A stretch of 64,000 bases of DNA from JAGOFO01 sp964522105 (GTDB taxonomy: Bacteria > Myxococcota_A > UBA9042 > DTJE01): the NCBI GenBank assembly GCA_964522105.1, contig CAZFVA010000015.1:1-64000 (forward strand). The letters run 5' to 3'. Below are positions 35,087 through 45,241 of this stretch, piece by piece (the first letter of the stretch is position 1; every line of letters starts with the position of its first letter). The translations under genes were made by a program, and so were the position numbers. The notes beneath the pieces were generated by a model. That model was not told where the DNA came from. It did no database searches and saw nothing but the letters and a program-made list of their open reading frames with translations.

Positions 35087-35869
35087 CTAAAAATTGAGCG
35101 GCAGCCGCATATGAATCGGCGCCTGAGTCTCGAACGGGAACTCGTTTCCAGCCTGATCCAGCAATACAAGCCTGATATAGACGCGCGGCGGAAGTTTATA
35201 ATCCTGCAGCATCTTTTCCTGCGCCTGCTTCATGAACTTGTGGTCTTTGGTGGGAGCTATTGCCGGCGACAGCGCCCCGGCAAGGCCGGCCTTCTGCGCA
35301 TCCTTCATCTCGACGCGCCAGTCATCGGTCCAGTCTTCCGCCTTTTCATCCCAGTACGAAAGCTTGAATTCTTTTACGCCGGTCACAACGACGTCTTCGG
35401 TTCCACCCTTTTCAGGGTCGTTATCAATTATTGCCTTCTCGCGGCGCATCAGGACCTGGTCACCCTCAAACGTGGAAAGACTGTATTCAACGACACCCTG
35501 ATCAGATTCCTTCGAGCCGCGACGCCTTCTTTCATGACCGAGGTACGTGAACAGAATGCTGTCCTGCTTTCCGTCGAACATCGTCTCGGCGGCCGGTTCT
35601 TCAGCGTTAACGTGATTTGACAGATACGCCATTGAAATATCAGATTTAAGGTGCGACAGCGCTACCTGCGCGGAATGATTCAATTCTTCAACACGCGTGA
35701 TCTCGGCCCTGGCGCGCATCGTCACGGCAATGGACTGGTACATCAACATTGAAATGGCTGCCAGCAGTCCGACCGAGATCATGACTTCCAGGAGGGTAAA
35801 TCCACTTGAAGACACGGCACGTTCTGCAGCACGGATTCCACGGGCATTAATAGTCTGGCGGGTTTTCAT
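35087..35869 (-). CDS. gspJ: Type II secretion minor pseudopilin GspJ
   Basis: 260 residues with a prepilin cleavage site SSSGFTLLEVMISVGLLAA preceded by a long basic leader of about 22 residues. The following helix (LNHSAQVALSHLKSDISMAYL) and the beta-rich end fit GspJ. Together with GspI and GspK it forms the pseudopilus tip. The ATG overlaps the gspI stop (TAATG). Confidence 0.87.
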   Translation of the reverse strand: MKTRQTINARGIRAAERAVSSSGFTLLEVMISVGLLAAISMLMYQSIAVTMRARAEITRVEELNHSAQVALSHLKSDISMAYLSNHVNAEEPAAETMFDGKQDSILFTYLGHERRRRGSKESDQGVVEYSLSTFEGDQVLMRREKAIIDNDPEKGGTEDVVVTGVKEFKLSYWDEKAEDWTDDWRVEMKDAQKAGLAGALSPAIAPTKDHKFMKQAQEKMLQDYKLPPRVYIRLVLLDQAGNEFPFETQAPIHMRLPLNF

Positions 35870-36759
35870 TACTTTTTACCCCCCAGCCCTTTCAAGGCGT
35901 CCAGAGCTTTCTTTACCGGGTCATCGGCCGGCGGCGGCGTCTTACCTTTGTTATTCGGATCGGTCGGCGGAGCTGAAGAATCAATCTGATCCTGCTGATT
36001 TTCACGTGCAACTTCGGCTTCACGCATCGCCGTAACTTCTTCTTCCGGCAACGAAACTACGAACGTCTGAACCGTGAACGTCCTTTGTTTCCTTGGCCCG
36101 TCTTTCCAGGTCATCCTGACTGTCATCTTTCTGGTCTTCTTCGCGACCTGATCAATGATCTGCGGCATATATGATGAAAGCATTGTGATGCCCATCATCA
36201 ACTGACTTAAATTTATGTTACACAGCGACATTATCTCGCCGCCCATCGGCCCGAACAGCGGTGCCATGGCGGCCATCTTACCCATATCCATACCGGACAT
36301 ACCGTCCGTCGGGGCACCTTCCTCGCCACCGGCAAGACTTCCCATGCTGCTTGTAAACGACTCCATACCTGCCTGAATCAGTTCCTGCATGGCCGACTGT
36401 TCAATGTCCATGGCCTGCAGGTCATACCGGCAGTCGAACGTGTCGGAAAACTCACGCGGCAGCTCGCATTCCTTGTCTTCCAGATCGTTTGAAGGGAAAC
36501 CTTTTCTGACGTAGTAGTCCTGAATATCGTTGACGACGCCTTCCATCAGGAACGATGCCGTGGTCATTCTGGTAACACGCGATACCTGAGTCATTGCGGT
36601 CGAATTTGCGAACGTGATGACGCCCAGTCCAATCGCCAGAATCGTCAGCGCAATCAATATTTCCAGAAGCGTAAAGCCACCCGCGGAACACAGTCTGTTC
36701 CCGACCGGGTTGACCGGAACTTCTGTTAAATATCCGCTTTGTTTACGCAATCCTGCCAT
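35869..36759 (-). CDS. gspI: Type II secretion minor pseudopilin GspI, enlarged
   Basis: 296 residues, over twice the usual 120-130. The prepilin site is AGGFTLLEILIALTILAIG, and the end of the core domain is visible as MTVRMTWKDGPRKQRTFTVQ (about 211-230). Between these lies an extra segment at about 115-205 rich in Met and Gly (for example GMSGMDMGKMAAMAP), and after the core a disordered tail rich in Pro, Asp and Lys (about 240-296). The GGGGA ribosome site precedes the ATG. It belongs to the tip complex with GspJ and GspK; the role of the additions is unknown. Confidence 0.85.
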   Translation of the reverse strand: MAGLRKQSGYLTEVPVNPVGNRLCSAGGFTLLEILIALTILAIGLGVITFANSTAMTQVSRVTRMTTASFLMEGVVNDIQDYYVRKGFPSNDLEDKECELPREFSDTFDCRYDLQAMDIEQSAMQELIQAGMESFTSSMGSLAGGEEGAPTDGMSGMDMGKMAAMAPLFGPMGGEIMSLCNINLSQLMMGITMLSSYMPQIIDQVAKKTRKMTVRMTWKDGPRKQRTFTVQTFVVSLPEEEVTAMREAEVARENQQDQIDSSAPPTDPNNKGKTPPPADDPVKKALDALKGLGGKK

Positions 36760-36787
36760 TCCCCGGCATCCCCATATTCACAACGAT

Positions 36788-37639
36788 CTACTGAAAAGCC
36801 AGCAGATCTCTTGAGTCCAGTTCCTTCTTGTGAACCAGCCCGATCCCGCGCATCGGGATTGTCTCGACCGTGTAAATTTCATCATCACGGGCAAGGAAAA
36901 TATACGATCTCTCGACATAACCACTTGGAAAGAAAAAGATTTCAGCCATTCCTTCTTCGGTAGGCTCGTCCTGGTGCGTCGTCATTACGCGCTTGAAAGT
37001 AATGCCTTTAGGCAGGACATTCTTCTGAAGCAGACTGTCACGGAGGCGGGCGCGGGACTTACGCAGTTTCGCTTTCTGTGCCCTTGCCACATCTACCGGA
37101 TCTGTTGACACAGTGCCTTCAGCGCCACCACCGGAAACGGCCGCAGCGGCTATCGTGGCAAGGTTTGGTGTTTCCTGGCCCGGACCTGCTTCACCACCTG
37201 AACCACCGGCGACTGCCCACATCTGATTCGCCATGGCACCGCCCTCGAACGGATTGGAACTGCGGGCCATTTCGGCAAGGCCACCGCCACCGGCGGCTTC
37301 ATCCTTCGCAGCTATATTGCCGTCTGAAGGTTCGGAATCGTCCAGTTCATCTTCAGAAGGAAGGACAGCAGTACCGCCGCAAATCTGACTTGTATCAACA
37401 CGTTCTGCCCACCACGCACCGGATTCAAAATCAATAACAAGACGGTATGTGCCATTGTTCAGAACTGCGGTGTCGTAAATGTATCTGATAGTTGTGGCCA
37501 GTTTGACAGATGCGGTACTTACGTCAGCGCGACGGACGCCCGAAAGGGTAGCCAGGGCTGCGACCGCCATAAGCATGACGACGCCCAGGACTGCTATCAG
37601 TTCGAGGATGGTAAACCCTTTCTGTGAATCCCTCCTCAT
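36788..37639 (-). CDS. gspH: Type II secretion minor pseudopilin GspH, enlarged
   Basis: 283 residues, longer than the usual 150-200. The prepilin site is KGFTILELIAVLGVVMLMAV. The C-terminal GspH/FimT part is recognisable (GITFKRVMT, then IFFFPSGYVERSYIFL). An insertion of about 100 residues rich in Gly, Ala, Ser and acidic residues (about 90-190) splits it. ATG 37639 has GGAGG 11 bases upstream; a GTG at 37657 is an alternative. Confidence 0.84.
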   Translation of the reverse strand: MRRDSQKGFTILELIAVLGVVMLMAVAALATLSGVRRADVSTASVKLATTIRYIYDTAVLNNGTYRLVIDFESGAWWAERVDTSQICGGTAVLPSEDELDDSEPSDGNIAAKDEAAGGGGLAEMARSSNPFEGGAMANQMWAVAGGSGGEAGPGQETPNLATIAAAAVSGGGAEGTVSTDPVDVARAQKAKLRKSRARLRDSLLQKNVLPKGITFKRVMTTHQDEPTEEGMAEIFFFPSGYVERSYIFLARDDEIYTVETIPMRGIGLVHKKELDSRDLLAFQ

Positions 37640-37672
37640 GAACCAGACGTCCTCCACTGTTGCCCACAGGCA

Positions 37673-38089
37673 TCACTTCTCGAAGTTACAGATGTCGTCA
37701 TCCGAGCCGGCACGCTTGTCCGGACCATTGGAACAGAGGTCGTATTCGCGCTCGTTATCCTGGGAAGGATACGTGTACGAAAACGCGACGCCCCACGGGT
37801 CTTTAAGCTGCTTTTTCTTCAGCGGGGCGCCAACGCCTGATGCCAGAGCATCAAGATTGTTCGGCATTTCAGCATCAAGCGAATACATCGTCAGCGCATT
37901 TTCAATGCTGCTGAGCTGAGCTGCAGCGGCCTTGATTCTTGCCTTGTTAAGCTGCCCGACGACGCCGACGCCGACTGCCGTTGCCACGATACCGATGATC
38001 GCAATAACGACCATGATTTCGATAAGCGTCATGCCCCTTGCCGCCGCTGCAACACCCGCTCTTGAACTGAAACGCGACTTCATATCCAT
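37673..38089 (-). CDS. gspG: Type II secretion major pseudopilin GspG
   Basis: 138 residues, normal for the family. Prepilin site ARGMTLIEIMVVIAIIGIV; C-terminal DPWGVAFSYTYPSQ and DLCSNGPDKRAGSDDDI carry the conserved calcium-binding loop of GspG. It builds the shaft of the pseudopilus. AGGAG 7 bases before ATG 38089 decides the start over an upstream one at 38125. Confidence 0.95.
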   Translation of the reverse strand: MDMKSRFSSRAGVAAAARGMTLIEIMVVIAIIGIVATAVGVGVVGQLNKARIKAAAAQLSSIENALTMYSLDAEMPNNLDALASGVGAPLKKKQLKDPWGVAFSYTYPSQDNEREYDLCSNGPDKRAGSDDDICNFEK

Positions 38090-38146
38090 AACCTGTCTCC
38101 TTAAGTTTCCAAACTTATCGGACACTTAAACTGCTTCAAATCCCCG

Positions 38147-39409
38147 TCAGCCACCCGAGATGAGTTCATTCATCTGCAGCATCGGCATCAGAAGAGCAAA
38201 TACCAGGAACCCGACCATCAAGCCCATGACAACGATCATCACCGGCTCGAGGATGGCTGTAAGCGTCGAAATCTTTGCGTCAACTTCATTGTCATAAGCA
38301 TCGGCGACGTTTTGAAGCATGGCTTCAAGCTGACCTGTCTTTTCACCGATCGCGATCATGTGCGTCATCATCGGCGGGAACTCGCCACTGGCCTTGAGCG
38401 GACTTGCAAGGCTGTCACCTTCACGGACCGCGACCCTCGCATCGTCAATAACTTTGGCCATGACTTCGTTGGAAACGATCGTCCTGACAATCTCAAGGGC
38501 GGTCAGAACAGGCACACCGGCAGCCAGAAGTGTCGAGAGCGTCCTGCCGAAACGGGCGACGCCGACCAGCCTGTTCATACGACCGAAAATCGGTGCATTC
38601 AGCTTGAAACGGTCCCACTTCAAACGCCCTTTTTCGGTCTGAATCCAGCGTTTGAAGCCCCAGACAGCTCCGCCAATCGCCGGAAGAATAATGAACCAGG
38701 TTGAACGGAACAAATCACTGGCGCCCTTCAATATCTTTGTCGGAATCGGCAGTTCGCCACCCATGTCGGCGTACATTTCTGTCATGCGCGGCACAACAAA
38801 GGCCATCATCAGCGAAACTATCAGCATACCGACAGTCGTCATTATTATTGGGTAAACCATCGCACCGGTAACTTTGGACTTCAGCCGTACACTTGATTCA
38901 AGGAAGTCCGCCAGGCGCTCAAGTACGATGTCGAGCGTGCCGGACGCCTCGCCGACCCTTACCATATTGATATACAGGTCAGGGAAAATCTTGCGGTGTT
39001 CACCGATCGCCTCGGCCAGCGAACTTCCTTCACGGACCTTCTCGCGAATCTGCCCCAGGATGACCTTCAGGGGTTTACGTTCCTGCTGATCAACCAGTGC
39101 AGCCAGTGCCTCGGTCATCGGGATTCCGGCGCGTATCAGGGTCGCAAACTGTCTGGTCATTACGGAAACATCGGTCGGCTTGACGCGGTCAAAATACTTC
39201 GCCAGATCAACTTCCCTGGCAAGCACGGACCCGGACTGCACTGTACCTACGTTCTTCTTGATACCTTTGGCACCGGACTCAGTGACCCTGGTTACATAAA
39301 TGCCTTCCCGCTTCAGTTTGGCGGTAAGTTCTGTTACGCCATCGGCTTCCCCAACGCCGGAAATCTGCTTTCCCTTCGCTGAAATGCCTTTGTAATCAAA
39401 TAGCGGCAT
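38147..39409 (-). CDS. gspF: Type II secretion inner-membrane platform protein GspF
   Basis: 420 residues with two T2SSF domains and about three membrane helices (MTTVGMLIVSLMMAFVVP; IVVMGLMVGFLVFALLMPML). Conserved signatures include MTRQFATLIRAGIPMTEAL, ARFGRTLSTLLAAGVPVL and a MIAIGEKTGQLEAML segment. It forms the platform under the pseudopilus. It starts directly after the gspE stop. Confidence 0.95.
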   Translation of the reverse strand: MPLFDYKGISAKGKQISGVGEADGVTELTAKLKREGIYVTRVTESGAKGIKKNVGTVQSGSVLAREVDLAKYFDRVKPTDVSVMTRQFATLIRAGIPMTEALAALVDQQERKPLKVILGQIREKVREGSSLAEAIGEHRKIFPDLYINMVRVGEASGTLDIVLERLADFLESSVRLKSKVTGAMVYPIIMTTVGMLIVSLMMAFVVPRMTEMYADMGGELPIPTKILKGASDLFRSTWFIILPAIGGAVWGFKRWIQTEKGRLKWDRFKLNAPIFGRMNRLVGVARFGRTLSTLLAAGVPVLTALEIVRTIVSNEVMAKVIDDARVAVREGDSLASPLKASGEFPPMMTHMIAIGEKTGQLEAMLQNVADAYDNEVDAKISTLTAILEPVMIVVMGLMVGFLVFALLMPMLQMNELISGG

Positions 39410-41167
<1,758 letters not shown>

Positions 41168-41191
41168 CTGCCGCTCCAGACATCAGTCGGT

Positions 41192-43903
41192 CTATTCAAC
41201 CACGGGACTGATGGTGTCAATGTTGTCGCCTGCATTCCGATCATCCAGCATGGGCAGCGGGGCCGGCACCGGGGCCGGCACAGTTGCCTGCTGAGGAATC
41301 GGAGCAGGGACCGGAGCCGACGCATCGACTGTGCCGACCGATGCCTTTTCCAGAGGATCATATTCAAGGTCGTGCGAATCAGGCACACCGACCAGGTCAA
41401 CGTTTTCAAATCTGGTCTGCTCGAGCATCTCGCGATCCTTGCGGACCTTATTCATAGTCTTGCGGATATCTTCCAGGACACCTGTCTTCTTCCGGTAATC
41501 AATCCCACCCTGGTATTCCTGCTTGCGGGTCGCCATGTATTCAGCAAACTCGCGCATTTCTTCCAGTTTCTGGTCATGAATACGCTGAAGGTCGGACGGG
41601 TCTTCAATAATGTACGGGATAATAATCATCAACAGATTGCGCTTTTCAACCCGCTTGACGGTCCGTCTGAACAGCGCGCCCAGAATCGGTATGTCACCAA
41701 GGACCGGAACCTTGTCGACCGCCGAACTTTCGACATCCCTGATAAGACCGCCGATGACGACCGGCTGCTGATCCTTGACGACGACGGTGTTCGTGACCTT
41801 GCGCTTCGATGTGGTCGGGCCGAGCGTCGCGTCCATCGATTCAACGTCGTCAAGCTGCTGCATGATCTTCAGGCGCACGAAGTTGGATTCACTGATCTGC
41901 GGCGTAATCTTCAGGGTCATATCAACGTCGATGCGCTGCACGTAACCGCCATAACCCATACCCTGAGTCAGACCTGACAGCGCCGCACCGGCAACGCCGG
42001 TACTGGCACCAAGCCCGCCCAGTTGATTCATCAGATTGGACATGCCGCCGCCCGAAGACGCCTGATATGGAATCTGCTTACCGACGACGATCTCGGCTTC
42101 TTCATTGTCCATGGTCAGGATATGTGGAGTCGACAGAACATTGACGTCGGAATTTGACTGCAACGCCTGAACCGAGAAGCCGTACGCCGGAATCGACAGC
42201 GTGCCGGTCGTTCCACCGGTGCTGCCCGCGTTAAGATTAACCAGCGGCCCCTGCATACCGAAAGCACCCCCGCCGCTCTGAAGCTGGGTCATATCAAGAC
42301 CGGAAATACCAAGGCCACCAAGACCGAGCATAAGCGGAACAGACTGACCGGCAATATTCAGACTGGCCCCGACGCTGCCTGAAATCCCGAAGTTCTTGTC
42401 TTTATTAGAGGAAATTTCCATGATGACGGCTTCGACATACACCTGCTTGCGGCGGATATCGAGCTGCTGGATAACGCGCTTGACCGACATGTAATCTTTA
42501 AGGGTACTTTCAATTACAAGACTGTTCGTCGGTTTATGGGCCGTAACCTTCACATCACCGGAAAACAGGCTGGCCGCACTGCCACCACCGCCACCACCAC
42601 CGGCTGCACCGGCACTTCCCGCTGCTGAGGCGCCCTTACCGGCACTCTTGGTTTTGCCGCCTGACGAAGTCAATGAAGACAGCGTTGAAGCAACATCTTC
42701 GGCGTTCGCATTTTCAAGGTAGTAAATGTGAATCTGGCCTTCGCCTTCGATCGGCATGTCCATCCGGCGAAGCAGCCTGTCAATCTTCAGGTAGGCTGAC
42801 GGTGTCGCCACAATAATCAACTGATTGGTTCTTTCATCCGGAATGATTTTTGAAACGATGGCGGCGCCTTCAATTGTCGAGCCTTCCTCGGCCCCCGGTG
42901 TCGGCGCGGCCTTACGTCCGGCCGATCCGGCGGACCCGCCTGCAGACCCGCCTTTGTCGCCAAATACCGAAGTGATCATCGTGGCCATCTCGGATGCGGC
43001 AGCGTACTGAACGGGACGGACCCAGATCTTCTCGCGACCGGTCGGAACATCAAGCTCGGCCACGAACTTCAGCATTCTGACGATGTTGGACCCGAGATCG
43101 GTAATAATCAGGGAGTTTCCGGGCTGGTAAACAGTAATGTCGCCCGCCTGGGTCTTGAACTTGGACAGCACCTGGGAAACATCATTTACATCAATATGCT
43201 TCAGGTTGACGATCCTGGTCACCAGCCTGTCTTCTGCCGGCACCGCTTCGGAATTCAGGAAAATCGGTACTACTTCAGTCTTGGCCTTGGCCGTTTCAAC
43301 AATCTTGTAGAAAGGACCGGACGGCACAACTGTCAGGCCATTGATGTCAAGTGACGCCAGAAACGCCTTGTACGCTTCATAAACTGTGACCGGGGTCGTT
43401 GACATGATCGTGACGGTCTTACCGTTCTTGAGGTTGGTTCCGACCAGGAAGTTTCGCTGAGTGATGCACGCTATGAACTTGACGACATCTTTGATGGGGG
43501 CTTCTTCGAAATCGACGTTAATCTTCGCGTTCAAAGGCAACGGCATGCACCGGACATCTTTCTCGAAATTAGTCTTGAACGTAACGACTTCTTCAACAGA
43601 CCCGGGAACCGGCAGTTCTTTGATACTGGCCGAACCCTTTTCTGATGACGCTTTGGCCGCAGCCTGACCGGATGCGGCAGTGCCCTGAAGCGGCGAAACT
43701 TTTGGAAGCGGCGACTTCTCGGGTTGCAGACCGGGAATCTTCGGCGGTGGCAGGCCGTCCCCACCCGATGGCAGAACCTGCAGCGCCTTGTCCGCTTCCT
43801 GAGCGTCAGCAGAAGAAACCGCCGCAGTCAGCGCAAAAGCCAACGATACCGCGACCATCTGCCTGATTCCGATACAAACAATAAGCCGGGAACCCGGATT
43901 CAT
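41192..43903 (-). CDS. gspD: Type II secretion secretin GspD
   Basis: 903 residues. A signal peptide (MVAVSLAFALTAAVSSADA) is followed by about 90 residues of Pro/Ser/Lys-rich linker, N0-N3 domains (N3 contains a long Gly/Ala/Ser loop near 430-450) and the secretin barrel (VLSTPHILTMDNEEAEIVVGKQIPY, VVIGGLIRD and VPVLGDIPILGALFR are hallmarks). A charged C-terminal tail of about 120 residues extends beyond the barrel. It forms the outer-membrane channel. Only 7 bases separate it from gspC. Confidence 0.95.
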   Translation of the reverse strand: MNPGSRLIVCIGIRQMVAVSLAFALTAAVSSADAQEADKALQVLPSGGDGLPPPKIPGLQPEKSPLPKVSPLQGTAASGQAAAKASSEKGSASIKELPVPGSVEEVVTFKTNFEKDVRCMPLPLNAKINVDFEEAPIKDVVKFIACITQRNFLVGTNLKNGKTVTIMSTTPVTVYEAYKAFLASLDINGLTVVPSGPFYKIVETAKAKTEVVPIFLNSEAVPAEDRLVTRIVNLKHIDVNDVSQVLSKFKTQAGDITVYQPGNSLIITDLGSNIVRMLKFVAELDVPTGREKIWVRPVQYAAASEMATMITSVFGDKGGSAGGSAGSAGRKAAPTPGAEEGSTIEGAAIVSKIIPDERTNQLIIVATPSAYLKIDRLLRRMDMPIEGEGQIHIYYLENANAEDVASTLSSLTSSGGKTKSAGKGASAAGSAGAAGGGGGGGSAASLFSGDVKVTAHKPTNSLVIESTLKDYMSVKRVIQQLDIRRKQVYVEAVIMEISSNKDKNFGISGSVGASLNIAGQSVPLMLGLGGLGISGLDMTQLQSGGGAFGMQGPLVNLNAGSTGGTTGTLSIPAYGFSVQALQSNSDVNVLSTPHILTMDNEEAEIVVGKQIPYQASSGGGMSNLMNQLGGLGASTGVAGAALSGLTQGMGYGGYVQRIDVDMTLKITPQISESNFVRLKIMQQLDDVESMDATLGPTTSKRKVTNTVVVKDQQPVVIGGLIRDVESSAVDKVPVLGDIPILGALFRRTVKRVEKRNLLMIIIPYIIEDPSDLQRIHDQKLEEMREFAEYMATRKQEYQGGIDYRKKTGVLEDIRKTMNKVRKDREMLEQTRFENVDLVGVPDSHDLEYDPLEKASVGTVDASAPVPAPIPQQATVPAPVPAPLPMLDDRNAGDNIDTISPVVE

Positions 43904-43910
43904 AGGTGCC

Positions 43911-44867
43911 TCACTGAATTGTGTAATTCATCGTCACTTTCTTGCCACGGCGAACGACGTCGATGGCAATCTGTGAACTGCTGCGAAGCGACTCAAACAA
44001 CTGAATCGCCTTGTTTGGAGTATCAATTTCTTCGCCGTTAATCCTGCGAAGAAGATCCCCGGACTGAAGTCCAATAGCTTTGTACAGGCTGTTAGGCCTG
44101 ATACCTACAAGACGGAATCCGGCATACTTGCCAGCTTCGTAGTTGGGCACAATCCTGGCCTGCATGCCGATCTTGGTCAGGTCCTGCAGTTGTTCTTCCA
44201 GCATATTCTTGTCGATCTGATAGTCGTTTGGACCTTTCTTCTGAATGCCTGCGGCAAAAGGATCATCTTCGGACGGCTTCCCGGCGACGGCTCCGGCGCC
44301 AAGTGCCGATTCATCACCGGCTGCCTTTGCTGGCGGCGTCGGACCTTCGGCATCCCACAAAGTCACAACACTTACCTTTTCGCCCTGCCGAAGAACTATA
44401 TATTTTGGATGAATTTCAGCGACTTCCACGGTGTCCAGCAACATAATCCCGCGGCGCACCAGTTTCGACTCGTTATTAAGAACGATGGTCGCCATTGACC
44501 ATTCCGGGATATTTGAAACGAGCGTTCCCAGCAGCCTGACCGCGATATTTACGGATTGTCCTGCCGGATTTTCCCCCGAGCCTTCCCCGTCACCGGCGCC
44601 GAATTCCTCGACAACTTCAGGCTCGGCATCAAAGACATTTCTCTCGGAGGCAGCGCTCAAAAGGGCCGTATCAAACCGGGGCTTAACGATTACTGCAGGC
44701 TGAGCCTGAGCTGCCGTAGCCATTTCGGTCGACGCACCCGCCTTTGACTGTCCGCCAAGAAAAAGAATACCGAGCGACTCGGAAACAAGACCGGCAGCCA
44801 GGAACGAACCGGTCCCGATGACAACCAGAATTACAGCCCAGAAATTTCTACGTATGAATTCCTGCAT
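43911..44867 (-). CDS. gspC: Type II secretion protein GspC
   Basis: 318 residues. One membrane helix near the N-terminus (FWAVILVVIGTGSFLAAGL), a homology-region domain (NIAVRLLGTLVSNIPEWSMATI) and a C-terminal PDZ domain (VGIRPNSLYKAIGLQSGDLLRRINGEEI). It connects the inner platform with the secretin and recruits substrates. It is first in the 12-gene operon; the operon promoter should lie in the 374-base divergent region upstream, but no single strong match was found there. Confidence 0.9.
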   Translation of the reverse strand: MQEFIRRNFWAVILVVIGTGSFLAAGLVSESLGILFLGGQSKAGASTEMATAAQAQPAVIVKPRFDTALLSAASERNVFDAEPEVVEEFGAGDGEGSGENPAGQSVNIAVRLLGTLVSNIPEWSMATIVLNNESKLVRRGIMLLDTVEVAEIHPKYIVLRQGEKVSVVTLWDAEGPTPPAKAAGDESALGAGAVAGKPSEDDPFAAGIQKKGPNDYQIDKNMLEEQLQDLTKIGMQARIVPNYEAGKYAGFRLVGIRPNSLYKAIGLQSGDLLRRINGEEIDTPNKAIQLFESLRSSSQIAIDVVRRGKKVTMNYTIQ

Positions 44868-45149
44868 TACGCCCCGCTTCAGGACATAGAACCGAATCTA
44901 TATTTAGCAATTAACGTACCACTAACGAACCATAACACTATAAGAGGCAGAATAATTGCCCGTCTCCAGTCATTCCCGATGTTTAGACAGGCTTATTTGA
45001 CCTGGCGCAGGCACCGCTGCCAGCCTTTTCGCGGTACTGTCTGCCATGTCGAATGACAAATTGACAAACAGGCCCACCGGAAATGGCAATTGTGACAGCG
45101 TTAAAAACGCGCATCCGACAAGGCACGGCCATAAAAACACCAAAGCTGT

Positions 45150-45178
45150 TTGACCGCTTGTGCGCCAGTTCGGATAAT
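45150..45178 (+). promoter_or_regulatory. Strong sigma-70-type promoter for the IPT/TIG lipoprotein
   Basis: TTGACC (45150-45155), 17-base spacer, GATAAT (45173-45178). It lies in the 374-base stretch between gspC and the large lipoprotein gene, which otherwise holds no convincing gene. Transcription would begin near 45185, after the in-frame ATGs at 45083 and 45179, so those cannot be the true start. Confidence 0.65.
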
Positions 45179-45241
45179 ATGGAGTTGGAAATCAGGATCC
45201 GTACCGGGCGGGCGACGAACGTCGTGCAGGCTGAGAAAGAA

